From the NCBI RefSeq assembly GCF_900177385.1, contig NZ_FXBJ01000002.1:421001-485000 (forward strand): a stretch of 64,000 bases of DNA. The letters run 5' to 3'. Below the pieces are notes generated by a model. That model ran no database searches, was not told the origin of the DNA, and worked only from the letters and a program-made list of their open reading frames with translations. The translations under genes were made by a program, and so were the position numbers. Shown piece by piece: positions 39,551 through 47,160 of the stretch (position 1 is its first letter; every line of letters starts with the position of its first letter). This DNA comes from Carnobacterium iners (GTDB lineage Bacteria > Bacillota > Bacilli > Lactobacillales > Carnobacteriaceae).

Positions 39551-40429
39551 TTAAATACTATGAAAAATAGCATAAATTTCTTGTTTTTTACTTTCTCTTA
39601 CTTTAGCAACTAATTTAATGGCTTCCTTACTTGAAATCTCTTTTTCTTCCATCAAAAGATTAACGTGTTCAATTACCGATAAATTTTCCCACGATGTATC
39701 TGGTTTTGCTATCAACGAAGCTTCACTATTTCCTTCGATAATTAGACAAAATTCTCCTCTAATTTCTGAATTTTCAGCCCATTCTACCATTTCTTGGGTT
39801 GTCCCACGAATAAACTCTTCGTATCGCTTAGTTAATTCGCGGCAACAAACTAATTTTCTGTCTGGTCCAAAAACCGTTACCATATTTTTTAATACTTCCT
39901 TTAGTCTATGCGGAGATTCATATAAAATAAGTGTTTCAGGTCTACAATTTAATTCCTCTAATTCATTTAGCTGTTCCTTCTTTTTGCGTTTCAAAAATCC
40001 ATAAAAGTAAAATCGTTGTGGTGCAATTCCTGATGCTATTAAGGCTGTTAAACCAGCACTTGCCCCTGGCAATGGGACTACGGGTATATCAGCATCAATA
40101 CAAGCAACCACTAATTCATGTCCAGGATCACTAATAGATGGCATCCCTGCATCACTAACTTGAGCAACCGTCTCACCTACTAGTAACTTCTCTATCAATT
40201 GATCTATTCGTTCTTTTGTATTGTGTTCGTGAAAACTAATTTGGGGTGTTTTGATTTCAAAATGATTTAGCAATTTCTGTGTGTTTCGTGTATCTTCTGA
40301 AGCGATTAAATCGACTTCTTTAAGTAATCTGATACCACGTATTGTCATATCTTCTAAATTTCCAATAGGTGTCGGAATAAGGTACAGTATGCCTCTGTCT
40401 CCTTTTTCAAAACTCTTTTGACTTTTCAT
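39551..40429 (-). CDS. rsmI: 16S rRNA (cytidine-1402-2'-O)-methyltransferase
   Basis: Methylates the 2'-O of C1402 in the decoding centre of 16S rRNA. It contains GILYLIPTPIGNLEDMTIRG, the SAM-pocket segments ASEDTRNTQKLLNHF, QVSDAGMPSISDPG and VVPLPGASAGLTAL, all diagnostic of RsmI. There are 292 residues. It starts inside the end of the GIY-YIG gene (overlap 23 bases), with AAGGAGG before the ATG, so it is translationally linked to it. Confidence 0.96.
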   Translation of the reverse strand: MKSQKSFEKGDRGILYLIPTPIGNLEDMTIRGIRLLKEVDLIASEDTRNTQKLLNHFEIKTPQISFHEHNTKERIDQLIEKLLVGETVAQVSDAGMPSISDPGHELVVACIDADIPVVPLPGASAGLTALIASGIAPQRFYFYGFLKRKKKEQLNELEELNCRPETLILYESPHRLKEVLKNMVTVFGPDRKLVCCRELTKRYEEFIRGTTQEMVEWAENSEIRGEFCLIIEGNSEASLIAKPDTSWENLSVIEHVNLLMEEKEISSKEAIKLVAKVRESKKQEIYAIFHSI

Positions 40430-40766
40430 TTAATTCTGCCTCCTTTACGTTTTTTAAACGACTCGCTACTACACAAGTCTGACTTAAGTTTATAGGGAAT
40501 TTAACTCCTTTTATTTTTAAAAATTCTTCTTTCTTTTTACGTGATTTTTTTTTAAACGCATACTCTGCTTTAGTTGCCTGACTGCGCGTGTCAAACGCTT
40601 GAGCATAAATCATTTTAACCGGCCGACGCATCTCGGGCTTAGTATACTTAGCCCCTACTCCGGTATTGTGCTCTTTTTCTCTTCTGGCTAGATCTACCGT
40701 ATATCCACCATAAAAACTAGTGTCTTTACAATACAACACATAAAAATAACTAACTATTTTTTCCAT
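40407..40766 (-). CDS. GIY-YIG domain protein (YazA/UPF0213)
   Basis: A 119-residue single-domain GIY-YIG nuclease-like protein. YFYVLYCKDTSFYGGYT carries the two GIY/YIG-like elements (here YVL...YGGYT) and the conserved Arg in LARREKEHN and Tyr-Thr of AKYTKPEMRRP follow. Its function is unknown although the gene is conserved beside rsmI in Firmicutes. It overlaps the upstream methyltransferase gene by 17 bases. Confidence 0.92.
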   Translation of the reverse strand: MEKIVSYFYVLYCKDTSFYGGYTVDLARREKEHNTGVGAKYTKPEMRRPVKMIYAQAFDTRSQATKAEYAFKKKSRKKKEEFLKIKGVKFPINLSQTCVVASRLKNVKEAELNEKSKEF

Positions 40767-41505
40767 ACAACATCTCTTTCACTTCAGGTAAATACTCATT
40801 ATCTCGGCCGTAAACAATCAGTGGTGGTAAAATACGAAAGCCATTGTCCTTCCCATCTTTAATTGCTTCAATCAATAATGTGTTTGCCTCTTTATTCTCT
40901 TTTGGATAAACAAATCTTATCTTTTTAGGAGCTAATCGATGCCTTTTCATAGCATCAAGAATTTCTAACAGACGATCAGGTCGATGCACAAAATAAGCTT
41001 TACCATTCATTTTCAATAATCCACTTGTCACTTTCATTAGTTCATCTAAATTTGTATGCAATTCGTGTCTAGCAATGGCCAAATGTGAATTAGGATTTTT
41101 AATACTCGTCCCTTCGTTAGCAAAATAAGGAGGATTACACGTAACAACATCGATTGAATCTTTTTTTATCCACTTTAAAGTATCATTTATGTTGCCTTCA
41201 ACGACAGACAACTGGTCCTCTAAATAGTTCATTTGAATACTGCGTTCAGCCATATTGGCTAGTCTTGATTGAAGTTCAATGCCCATAATAGAACTAGTTG
41301 TTTTTTTACTTAATAATAAACCAACAACACCATTTCCTGCACACAAGTCGATAATTTTCGCTCTATTGTGTTTGGGTACTTGTGCAAAATCTCCTAATAA
41401 TACAGCATCTAAAGAAAACGAAAAAACAGACGGACTTTGAATAATTTTTAGTTCATGACCAATAAGTTGATCTATTCGTTCGTCTCCTTGTATCCATTTT
41501 TCCAT
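40750..41505 (-). CDS. tRNA1(Val) (adenine-37-N6)-methyltransferase-like (YabB)
   Basis: A SAM-dependent N6-adenine methyltransferase of the TrmN6/YabB family, 251 residues. The SAM loop IIDLCAGNGVVGLLLS is near residue 55 and the catalytic motif DVVTCNPPYF (NPPY) near residue 130. I start at the ATG at 41505, eight bases after GGAG; three extra codons are possible. It heads the yabB-yazA-rsmI operon, which in Bacillus directly follows yabA; here two extra genes sit between. Confidence 0.9.
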   Translation of the reverse strand: MEKWIQGDERIDQLIGHELKIIQSPSVFSFSLDAVLLGDFAQVPKHNRAKIIDLCAGNGVVGLLLSKKTTSSIMGIELQSRLANMAERSIQMNYLEDQLSVVEGNINDTLKWIKKDSIDVVTCNPPYFANEGTSIKNPNSHLAIARHELHTNLDELMKVTSGLLKMNGKAYFVHRPDRLLEILDAMKRHRLAPKKIRFVYPKENKEANTLLIEAIKDGKDNGFRILPPLIVYGRDNEYLPEVKEMLYGKNS

Positions 41506-41602
41506 ACTTAACACTCCTTTATTGATGTTAACCGCTTTTCATTATAGCATAAAAAAAACCAACAGCAGGGCCATTAATTTGTTTTTATCTATTGACTAAT
41601 CG

Positions 41603-42583
41603 TTAAAGTGTTAATATAATTTTACCGCTATTTTCATTTGACTCCATGTAACGATGAGCTTTTGCAACTTCTTCTAAAGGAAACGTGCTATCGATAATAG
41701 GTCGAATAGTACCTGATTTTAGGTAAGGCATAACAACTTTAATAAATTCGTTAGTTAGCTTAGCTTTATAAGCATCGCTACGAGGCGTTAACACTGTTCC
41801 TTTTAACGTTATTCGTTTAATCAGTAGTTCTGATAAATTCATTTCTTCTACAATTGTTCCACCTAAAGTACCAATTAATATCCAACGACTATCTTTTTTC
41901 AAACTTTTTATATTCTTTTCCCAATAAGAAGCTCCTACAAAATCAAGGATTAAATCTACTCCTTCTTGATGAGTATAATCTAAAACTTTTTTAGAAAAAT
42001 CTTCTTTTTTATAATTAATCGTTTCGCTCGCTCCTAATTCTTTACAAACAGCTACCTTTTCTTTTGAGCCAGCGGTTGCAATTACATGCGCTCCTGTTAT
42101 CTGCTTGGCCATTTGAATGGCAGCTGTGCCTACACCACTAGCGCCTGCATGAATAAGCACTGTTTCTTCAGGTTTCAGTTCTCCAAGCCAATAGAGCGTT
42201 TGATAGGCCGTTAGAAACACTTCAGAAATAGCTGCACCCGTTTTGAAATCAATTGATTCGGGTAAAATTATTGCACGGTCTGTCGGCAAAACAGCGTACT
42301 GGGCTTAACCACCTTGATTAACTAAACCTGCTACTCTAGTTCCAGTTTTAAAACGCTCATCCATCCCTGGATTTAAAACAACGACCCCCGAAACTTCGAC
42401 ACCTAGTATGGGATAGGGAGGATTTAAGGACGGATTCGCCCTTGTTAGTAAATCTGTGCGATTCAAGGCTGTAGCTTTAACCTCTATTAGCAACTCTGTG
42501 GATTTAGCAACAGGCTTTTTTATTTGATTAATAATCAATTGAGAGGAATCTCCAGGACTCAAGATACTGACTGCTTTCATCAT
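41603..42583 (-). pseudogene. Quinone oxidoreductase-like gene with a nonsense codon
   Basis: The frame 42583-41603 encodes a full-length (326-codon) zinc-independent alcohol dehydrogenase/quinone oxidoreductase protein. It is interrupted by one TAA at 42307-42305. Before it the protein reads RVAGLVNQGG; after it, in the same frame, AQYAVLPTDRAIILPES. Homologues have Tyr here, so a TAT or TAC has become TAA. The NADPH-binding loop HAGASGVGTAAIQ is intact. Restart at a TTG at 42289 could at most give a fragment without the N-terminal domain. Confidence 0.88.
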
Positions 42584-42607
42584 GATTTAGCCTTCCTTTC
42601 TTAAATA

Positions 42608-42646
42608 AAAGATGGTAAAAAGAATAGATTCCTTTTTACCATCTTT
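42608..42646. terminator. Bidirectional terminator after the small unknown gene
   Basis: AAAGATGGTAAAAAG/CTTTTTACCATCTTT stem with a short loop. Confidence 0.85.
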
Positions 42647-42677
42647 ATTTAGCTACTTTATGACTAAAACTTATCGC

Positions 42678-42884
42678 TTAAATTAGCTCACTAGCTTCAT
42701 TTAATTCAAATAGTGCTTCTGAATGAGCTTTAAGAAACTTATCTGATTTAGGATTATTTTTGAGAATGATTTCCTCTTTAGTTTCATCTGGATGAATCAT
42801 TGTAAAACTGAAACTTGTGGAATCTTTTTGCCGAGTTAAAAACTCTTGTAATTCTAAGCTTGTCATCTTATTTAATTGATGCAT
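42678..42884 (-). CDS. Small protein of unknown function
   Basis: With the ATG at 42884 (MHQLNKMTSLELQ) the protein has 68 residues; GGTGGAG lies six bases upstream. A longer frame begins 19 codons earlier but passes through this ribosome site. It is soluble, acidic at the C-terminus, with no recognisable motif. It has its own terminator and lies in the accessory insertion between yabA and yabB. Confidence 0.7.
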   Translation of the reverse strand: MHQLNKMTSLELQEFLTRQKDSTSFSFTMIHPDETKEEIILKNNPKSDKFLKAHSEALFELNEASELI

Positions 42885-43142
42885 GTTAAACTCCACCTTT
42901 CCTGTATCTATTATCTTCACTACTTGCAATATACCACTCAAAGTAAAAGATTTCTAATCATACACTTTAACCAATCATTTTAGAGTTGAACTAATTTCTA
43001 ATCTAAATAGTAAATACAATGAAGGCTGAAGTACCTGAAGATCAATATAATGATTATTATCCATCTCTTTATCTCACTCTTTTTTTATTTTTTCAGCATA
43101 TCACTAGGCCATTCTTTCATTCATACGAGTATTTTTCAGATA

Positions 43143-43181
43143 ATAAAAAAGACAACTCCGATTAACTCAATCGAAATTATC
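43143..43181 (-). terminator. Terminator of yabA
   Basis: A 13-pair stem on the minus strand including several G-U pairs (GATAATTTCGATT / AATCGGAGTTGTC), followed by TTTTTT. Confidence 0.7.
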
Positions 43182-43236
43182 TTTATAGCAAATCATTTTT
43201 ATTTAATATTCATTTATCTAACTATTACACTCATTT

Positions 43237-43581
43237 TTATCTTCGTTCTCCATAAATGACATCTAAACAAAAAGCACACGGTTCATCGTTCATCCTACGC
43301 GAACCGTAAAAGACATTGCAGACATGAAAACCATCTTCATATAATTTTTCTAAATTCAAACGCGATTTACTCATCTCGGGCTCTACGATTTCTTCACTTG
43401 AGCGCTGCAACTTTTCAAGATCACTTAATCGATCTCTTAGATGCTGGTTTTCGATTTGTAGAGTGGCATTTTCTTCAACAAGTGCTTCCACTTCACTTCT
43501 CAAATCAGAAATTTGGTGTAAAGTAGCATCCGTATCTTTTTCTAGTTTCGTAAAGCTATCGTATAAAGTTTTTTTATCCAT
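43237..43581 (-). CDS. yabA: Replication initiation control protein YabA
   Basis: Negative regulator of DnaA-dependent initiation that bridges DnaA and the DnaN clamp. There are 114 residues. An N-terminal leucine-zipper coiled coil (about residues 1-60) is followed by the C-terminal zinc-binding domain with CNVFYG and [10 protein letters not shown] cysteines. It lies 47 bases after holB, in the conserved order, although the ricT gene usual between them is missing. Confidence 0.94.
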   Translation of the reverse strand: MDKKTLYDSFTKLEKDTDATLHQISDLRSEVEALVEENATLQIENQHLRDRLSDLEKLQRSSEEIVEPEMSKSRLNLEKLYEDGFHVCNVFYGSRRMNDEPCAFCLDVIYGERR

Positions 43582-43628
43582 TCCTTTTCACCCACTCTTT
43601 ACTATGAACTTTGTCCCACTTTTTATTT

Positions 43629-44618
43629 TTAATCTTTTGTCAATATTAAAGTTAATTGCTCGAAAACTCCTTGTGCATTTACGTTGCTCTCTAATTTTTT
43701 TCGGCTTTGTAAAATTGTCTCAATTGATTGTGATAATTCTTTCCCACTACTCTGTTTTGCCATCTTTTCTATCTGCTCTCTGTACTGTGGGTAAGCTAAG
43801 ATATCTATCGCTTCATAATGTATTTTTAATACGTCACGATAGGCTAATAACACTAAATCAATTGCAAGTAGATGCTGATTTCTTTCTTTAAAATGAGGCA
43901 TGATATCTGTTTGGATAAATATAAAACTTTCATCTTTTTTAGCTATCGTTTGAGCAAACCATTTAAATCCAATTTTTGCTGCTTCATTAAACCATTCATC
44001 TTGACTCATCAAAAGAGCTGTTTCTAAACTATTCGTCAATTGAACAAGTAAAGCAGAATGCGAGCTATCTAGTTGCTTTTTCTCTAATTCGTCTAACAAT
44101 CGTTTTTTAGATAAATTACGAAAATGAATCAGTTGGCAGCGAGATAAGATAGTCGGTAAAAGTCTTTGTTTAGCTGTTGTTAATAAGAAAGCTATTGCTT
44201 TACCATTAGGTTCTTCTAAGAACTTCAATAGACTATTTGCAGCACCAACAGTCATTTTTTCAGCATCTTCTATAATAAATACTTTTTGCTGCCCTTCTAC
44301 TCCGCTTTTGGAAAACTCAGCTTTCAGTTGTCTCACTTGTTCCACTTTAATGGATAAGCCATCCGGAGCAATTTCTATCACGTCTGGGTGAACCTGTTTT
44401 AGTACTCGTACGCATGTTGCGCATTCTTGACAGGGTAACCCATCAACTAGATTCTCACAAAACAATGAAGCTGCTATCCACAGTGCCATATTTTTTTTAC
44501 CCGTTCCAGAATCCCCTTCAAAAAGATACGCATGAGTTAGCTGTTTTTTTTTAATCGTTTTTTGTAATTGGTTAAAAATAATCGGTTGGATACTTCTTAA
44601 GTTATCTTCGATTTTCAT
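43629..44618 (-). CDS. holB: DNA polymerase III delta' subunit
   Basis: Clamp-loader subunit. The N-terminal AAA+ fold has AYLFEGDSGTGKKNMALW (Walker A-like, modified as in delta'), a zinc module with CQECATCVRV, and VFIIEDAEKMTVGAANSLLKFLEEP. There are 329 residues from the ATG at 44618; a GTG one codon earlier is possible. Its gene is 12 bases after darA in a continuous operon with tmk. Confidence 0.94.
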   Translation of the reverse strand: MKIEDNLRSIQPIIFNQLQKTIKKKQLTHAYLFEGDSGTGKKNMALWIAASLFCENLVDGLPCQECATCVRVLKQVHPDVIEIAPDGLSIKVEQVRQLKAEFSKSGVEGQQKVFIIEDAEKMTVGAANSLLKFLEEPNGKAIAFLLTTAKQRLLPTILSRCQLIHFRNLSKKRLLDELEKKQLDSSHSALLVQLTNSLETALLMSQDEWFNEAAKIGFKWFAQTIAKKDESFIFIQTDIMPHFKERNQHLLAIDLVLLAYRDVLKIHYEAIDILAYPQYREQIEKMAKQSSGKELSQSIETILQSRKKLESNVNAQGVFEQLTLILTKD

Positions 44619-44630
44619 CACGACCTATAA

Positions 44631-44960
44631 TTAAAATTGTTCAAAACGTTCAACAGGCATCACAAATACGGTAGCACCACCAACTTGAACTTCTATAGGG
44701 TAAGGCATACTCGTTTCCATTGAAACATCTAAACTAATAGGAGGTGTCATAAATTGCTCTCTTGACTGGCACGTTTCACGAATAATATCTAGTACTTCAT
44801 CTACACGCTCATCGGCAATCCCGATAATAAAAGTTGTGTTTCCAGCTCTCAAAAAGCCGCCAGTAGTAGAAGATTTTGTTGCTGGTATTCCAGAATCAAC
44901 AAATTCATTAGATAAACGATTACTGTCTTTATCTTGAATGATAGCTATAATTAATTTCAT
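44631..44960 (-). CDS. darA: PII-like c-di-AMP receptor DarA (YaaQ/PstA)
   Basis: A 109-residue PII-like trimeric protein that binds cyclic di-AMP. It starts MKLIIAIIQDKDSNRL, has the T-loop region ATKSSTTGGFLRAGN with the nucleotide-binding Gly-Gly, and GIADERVDEVL. It lies between tmk and holB, exactly the location in other Firmicutes. GAGG lies nine bases before the ATG. Its partner proteins remain unknown. Confidence 0.95.
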   Translation of the reverse strand: MKLIIAIIQDKDSNRLSNEFVDSGIPATKSSTTGGFLRAGNTTFIIGIADERVDEVLDIIRETCQSREQFMTPPISLDVSMETSMPYPIEVQVGGATVFVMPVERFEQF

Positions 44961-44982
44961 ATTAATCGACCTCTTTCGTTTT

Positions 44983-45621
44983 TTATAGTTGTCTGAAATA
45001 CTCTAATAAGATTTTATAACAATCTGATATTACTTGCTCTAACTCTTGATTTGCATTTACAGAGATTATTCGAGTTGGATTTTGCTTCACTAAGTCTAAA
45101 TAGCCTGATTGAACCATTTGATGAAAGGCTAAATCTTCTTGATCTAATCGATCAAATTGACGATTGTTTCTATTTTTATTGATACGTTTTAATCCTATAT
45201 GGGCTTCTACATCTAAATAAAGAGTTATCTGCGGTGATAGACCTTTTGTTGCAAATTGATTAATAGAAGCGATAGGTTCAATACCAATTCCTCTAGCAAC
45301 ACCTTGATAAGCTAAAGAACTATCTACGAATCGATCGCACAGCACTATTTTCCCTTCGTTTAAAGCAGGAATAATTTTTTCAACCAAATGCTGTCTCCTA
45401 GCTGCAGCATAAAGGAGAGCTTCTGTTCTTACATCCATTTCAACATGATCAGGATCTAATATTAATTCCCGAATTTTTTCGGCAATTGCACTACCTCCTG
45501 GTTCTCTTGTAGCCACTATTTTTTGAGCTAATTCTTTTTCCAACCTAGGCAATAAAGATTTAATGACACTTGTTTTTCCTGAACCATCTGGGCCTTCGAT
45601 TGTAATAAATATTCCCTTCAA
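44983..45621 (-). CDS. tmk: Thymidylate kinase
   Basis: Phosphorylates dTMP to dTDP. The P-loop EGPDGSGKTS is at residues 9-18, the DR motif CDRFVDSSLAYQG near 95, and the LID region contains KNRNNRQFDRLD. There are 212 residues. The start is TTG with GGGG nine bases upstream. It leads the tmk-darA-holB-yabA operon from its own promoter. Confidence 0.96.
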   Translation of the reverse strand: MKGIFITIEGPDGSGKTSVIKSLLPRLEKELAQKIVATREPGGSAIAEKIRELILDPDHVEMDVRTEALLYAAARRQHLVEKIIPALNEGKIVLCDRFVDSSLAYQGVARGIGIEPIASINQFATKGLSPQITLYLDVEAHIGLKRINKNRNNRQFDRLDQEDLAFHQMVQSGYLDLVKQNPTRIISVNANQELEQVISDCYKILLEYFRQL

Positions 45622-45664
45622 TGCACAAAACCCCTTTAATTCTTACTTTTAATCCTTAAATATT

Positions 45665-45694
45665 ATTATACTGCATATAACAGAAACAGTCTAA
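45665..45694 (-). promoter_or_regulatory. Promoter of the tmk operon
   Basis: TTAGAC (45694-45689), 18-base spacer, perfect TATAAT (45670-45665), about 45 bases before the tmk start. Confidence 0.65.
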
Positions 45695-45744
45695 TACCAT
45701 TCAAAGAGATTTTTCTAACTAATTAACGGTTATTCCTTTAATTT

Positions 45745-45805
45745 AGACCCCACTTATTTCCCTTCAGAATAAGTTAACTGAACGAAAATAAATGGGGTCT
45801 TTTTT
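45745..45805 (+). terminator. Large terminator-like hairpin between yaaL and tmk
   Basis: AGACCCCACTTATTT/AAATAAATGGGGTCT, 15 positions with one mismatch, enclosing a smaller TTCAG/CTGAA hairpin. A run of six or more T follows only on the plus strand, although the flanking genes are on the minus strand. Confidence 0.7.
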
Positions 45806-45817
45806 GTTTATTTATTC

Positions 45818-46054
45818 TTAGATAATTAAATTCCTTGTTGTGTCTCCTTTTATCTTCCGTTTTCGTGCTTCTTTAAATAAATAAAAATATTTAATTTTAG
45901 CTAGTTTCGTTTGAGCGAACAATAATCCATCTCTTTCAAATACAGAATCTTCAATTTTTTGGGTATATTCTAAGTCCTGCTTTGTTTGTTTCATTAGATT
46001 AAATAACTCTTTATCATATTTACTACGCAACGTTGCTTTCTTTTTAAATAACAC
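45818..46054 (-). CDS. yaaL: DUF2508 family protein YaaL
   Basis: A 78-residue small basic protein of the YaaL/DUF2508 family, unknown function, found after recR in many Firmicutes. It has MKQTKQDLEYTQKIE and AKIKYFYLFKEARKRKI, typical of the family. The start is GTG with GGGAG seven bases upstream. It lies 37 bases after recR and probably shares its transcript. Confidence 0.85.
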   Translation of the reverse strand: MLFKKKATLRSKYDKELFNLMKQTKQDLEYTQKIEDSVFERDGLLFAQTKLAKIKYFYLFKEARKRKIKGDTTRNLII

Positions 46055-46090
46055 AAGTATACTCCCTTTATTATCATATATTGATAGCTT

Positions 46091-46687
46091 TTATTCTATT
46101 TCACGACGCCCTTCAACTGCTTTAAGCAAGGTAATTTCATCCGCATATTCAATATCACTACCTACCGAAAGACCATGAGCTAAGCGAGTTACTTTTATTC
46201 CAGCAGGTCGTATCAACCGTGATAGATACATCGCTGTTGCTTCCCCTTCGGCTGTTGCATTCGTTGCAATGATGACTTCTTTTACTTCTTCAGACTGTAA
46301 ACGTCTGATTAGACTAGGAATATTAATATCTTCTGGTCCAGTACCTTCGATTGGAGAAAGCACACCATGTAAAATATGATATAAGCCATGGTATTCTCGC
46401 ATTTTTTCTAAAGAAATAACATCTTTAGGATCCTCTACTACTAAAATAATGCTTCTATCTCGTGATTTATCTTGACAGATTGAACAAGGATCATCTTGTG
46501 TGATGTGTCCGCAGATTGAACAATAGTTTAGATCACGCTTGGCACTAATTAAGGCTTTCGCAAAATCTGTCACATCGTCTTCTTTCATATTAATAGTAAA
46601 AAAAGCTAAGCGAGCTGCTGTTTTAGCACCTATTCCTGGGAGTTTCATATAGCTATCCATTAATTTAGTTATCGGTTCAGGGTACAA
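46091..46687 (-). CDS. recR: Recombination mediator RecR
   Basis: RecFOR pathway protein that loads RecA at gaps. It has the helix-hairpin-helix segment [17 protein letters not shown], a four-cysteine zinc motif ([16 protein letters not shown]) and a Toprim domain ([10 protein letters not shown]). Homologues begin MQYPEP; here the matching residues are LYPEPITKL with no ATG nearby. I use the TTG at 46687, giving 198 residues, the standard length; an ATT two codons earlier has a better-spaced GAGAGG. A long in-frame ATG extension to 46798 would run through a terminator hairpin and is rejected. Confidence 0.9.
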   Translation of the reverse strand: MYPEPITKLMDSYMKLPGIGAKTAARLAFFTINMKEDDVTDFAKALISAKRDLNYCSICGHITQDDPCSICQDKSRDRSIILVVEDPKDVISLEKMREYHGLYHILHGVLSPIEGTGPEDINIPSLIRRLQSEEVKEVIIATNATAEGEATAMYLSRLIRPAGIKVTRLAHGLSVGSDIEYADEITLLKAVEGRREIE

Positions 46688-46736
46688 ATAAATTCCATTC
46701 CTCTCTTTAAAAAGCAGAAAATCATTAAATAAAAAG

Positions 46737-46769
46737 GTAAAAAAACGGGATCCATCTTGGAATCCCATT
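46737..46769 (-). terminator. Terminator between ebfC and recR
   Basis: ATGGGATTCC/GGATCCCGT stem with one bulge, followed by seven T on the minus strand. Confidence 0.8.
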
Positions 46770-46816
46770 TTTAATATACTGTTACACGTTTCAATCAATT
46801 TATTCCTTGTTGTGTT

Positions 46817-47128
46817 TTACATACCTGGGATATTTTTAGTGTATTTACCCATTGTTGTTTCTGTCTCAGCTTCTACTTTAGCTAATGCATCATTTGAGGC
46901 TAAAACAATTAAATCTTCTAGTATCTCAATATCTTCTGGATCCACTACTTCTGGTTTGATTGAAATACTTTTCATTTTACGGTCTCCAGTTAATGTTACG
47001 CTAACTAAATCTCCACTGGCTGTTCCTACAAATTCTTTTTCGTTCAAGGCTTCTTGTGTTTTCGCCATTTCTTTTTGCATTTTTTGCATTTGCTTCATCA
47101 TACCTTGCATATTTCCCATTCCACGCAT
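46817..47128 (-). CDS. ebfC: YbaB/EbfC family nucleoid-associated protein
   Basis: A 103-residue DNA-binding protein encoded after dnaX in most bacteria. It starts [18 protein letters not shown] (Met/Gln-rich), and has [17 protein letters not shown] and [11 protein letters not shown], all typical. GAGG lies ten bases before the ATG. It forms an operon with dnaX (32 bases apart) and ends at a terminator. Confidence 0.95.
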   Translation of the reverse strand: MRGMGNMQGMMKQMQKMQKEMAKTQEALNEKEFVGTASGDLVSVTLTGDRKMKSISIKPEVVDPEDIEILEDLIVLASNDALAKVEAETETTMGKYTKNIPGM

Positions 47129-47160
47129 CTTGTCGCTTCCTCTCTAGTCTTCTTATTTAA

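Noticed and set aside
43050-43259. Plus-strand frame for a 69-residue hydrophobic protein
   Set aside because: It has no ribosome site, is Phe/Ile-rich as expected from AT-rich DNA, overlaps the end of yabA and covers its terminator.
46688-46798. Long N-terminal extension of recR starting at an ATG
   Set aside because: It would translate a terminator hairpin and adds 37 residues absent from the family.
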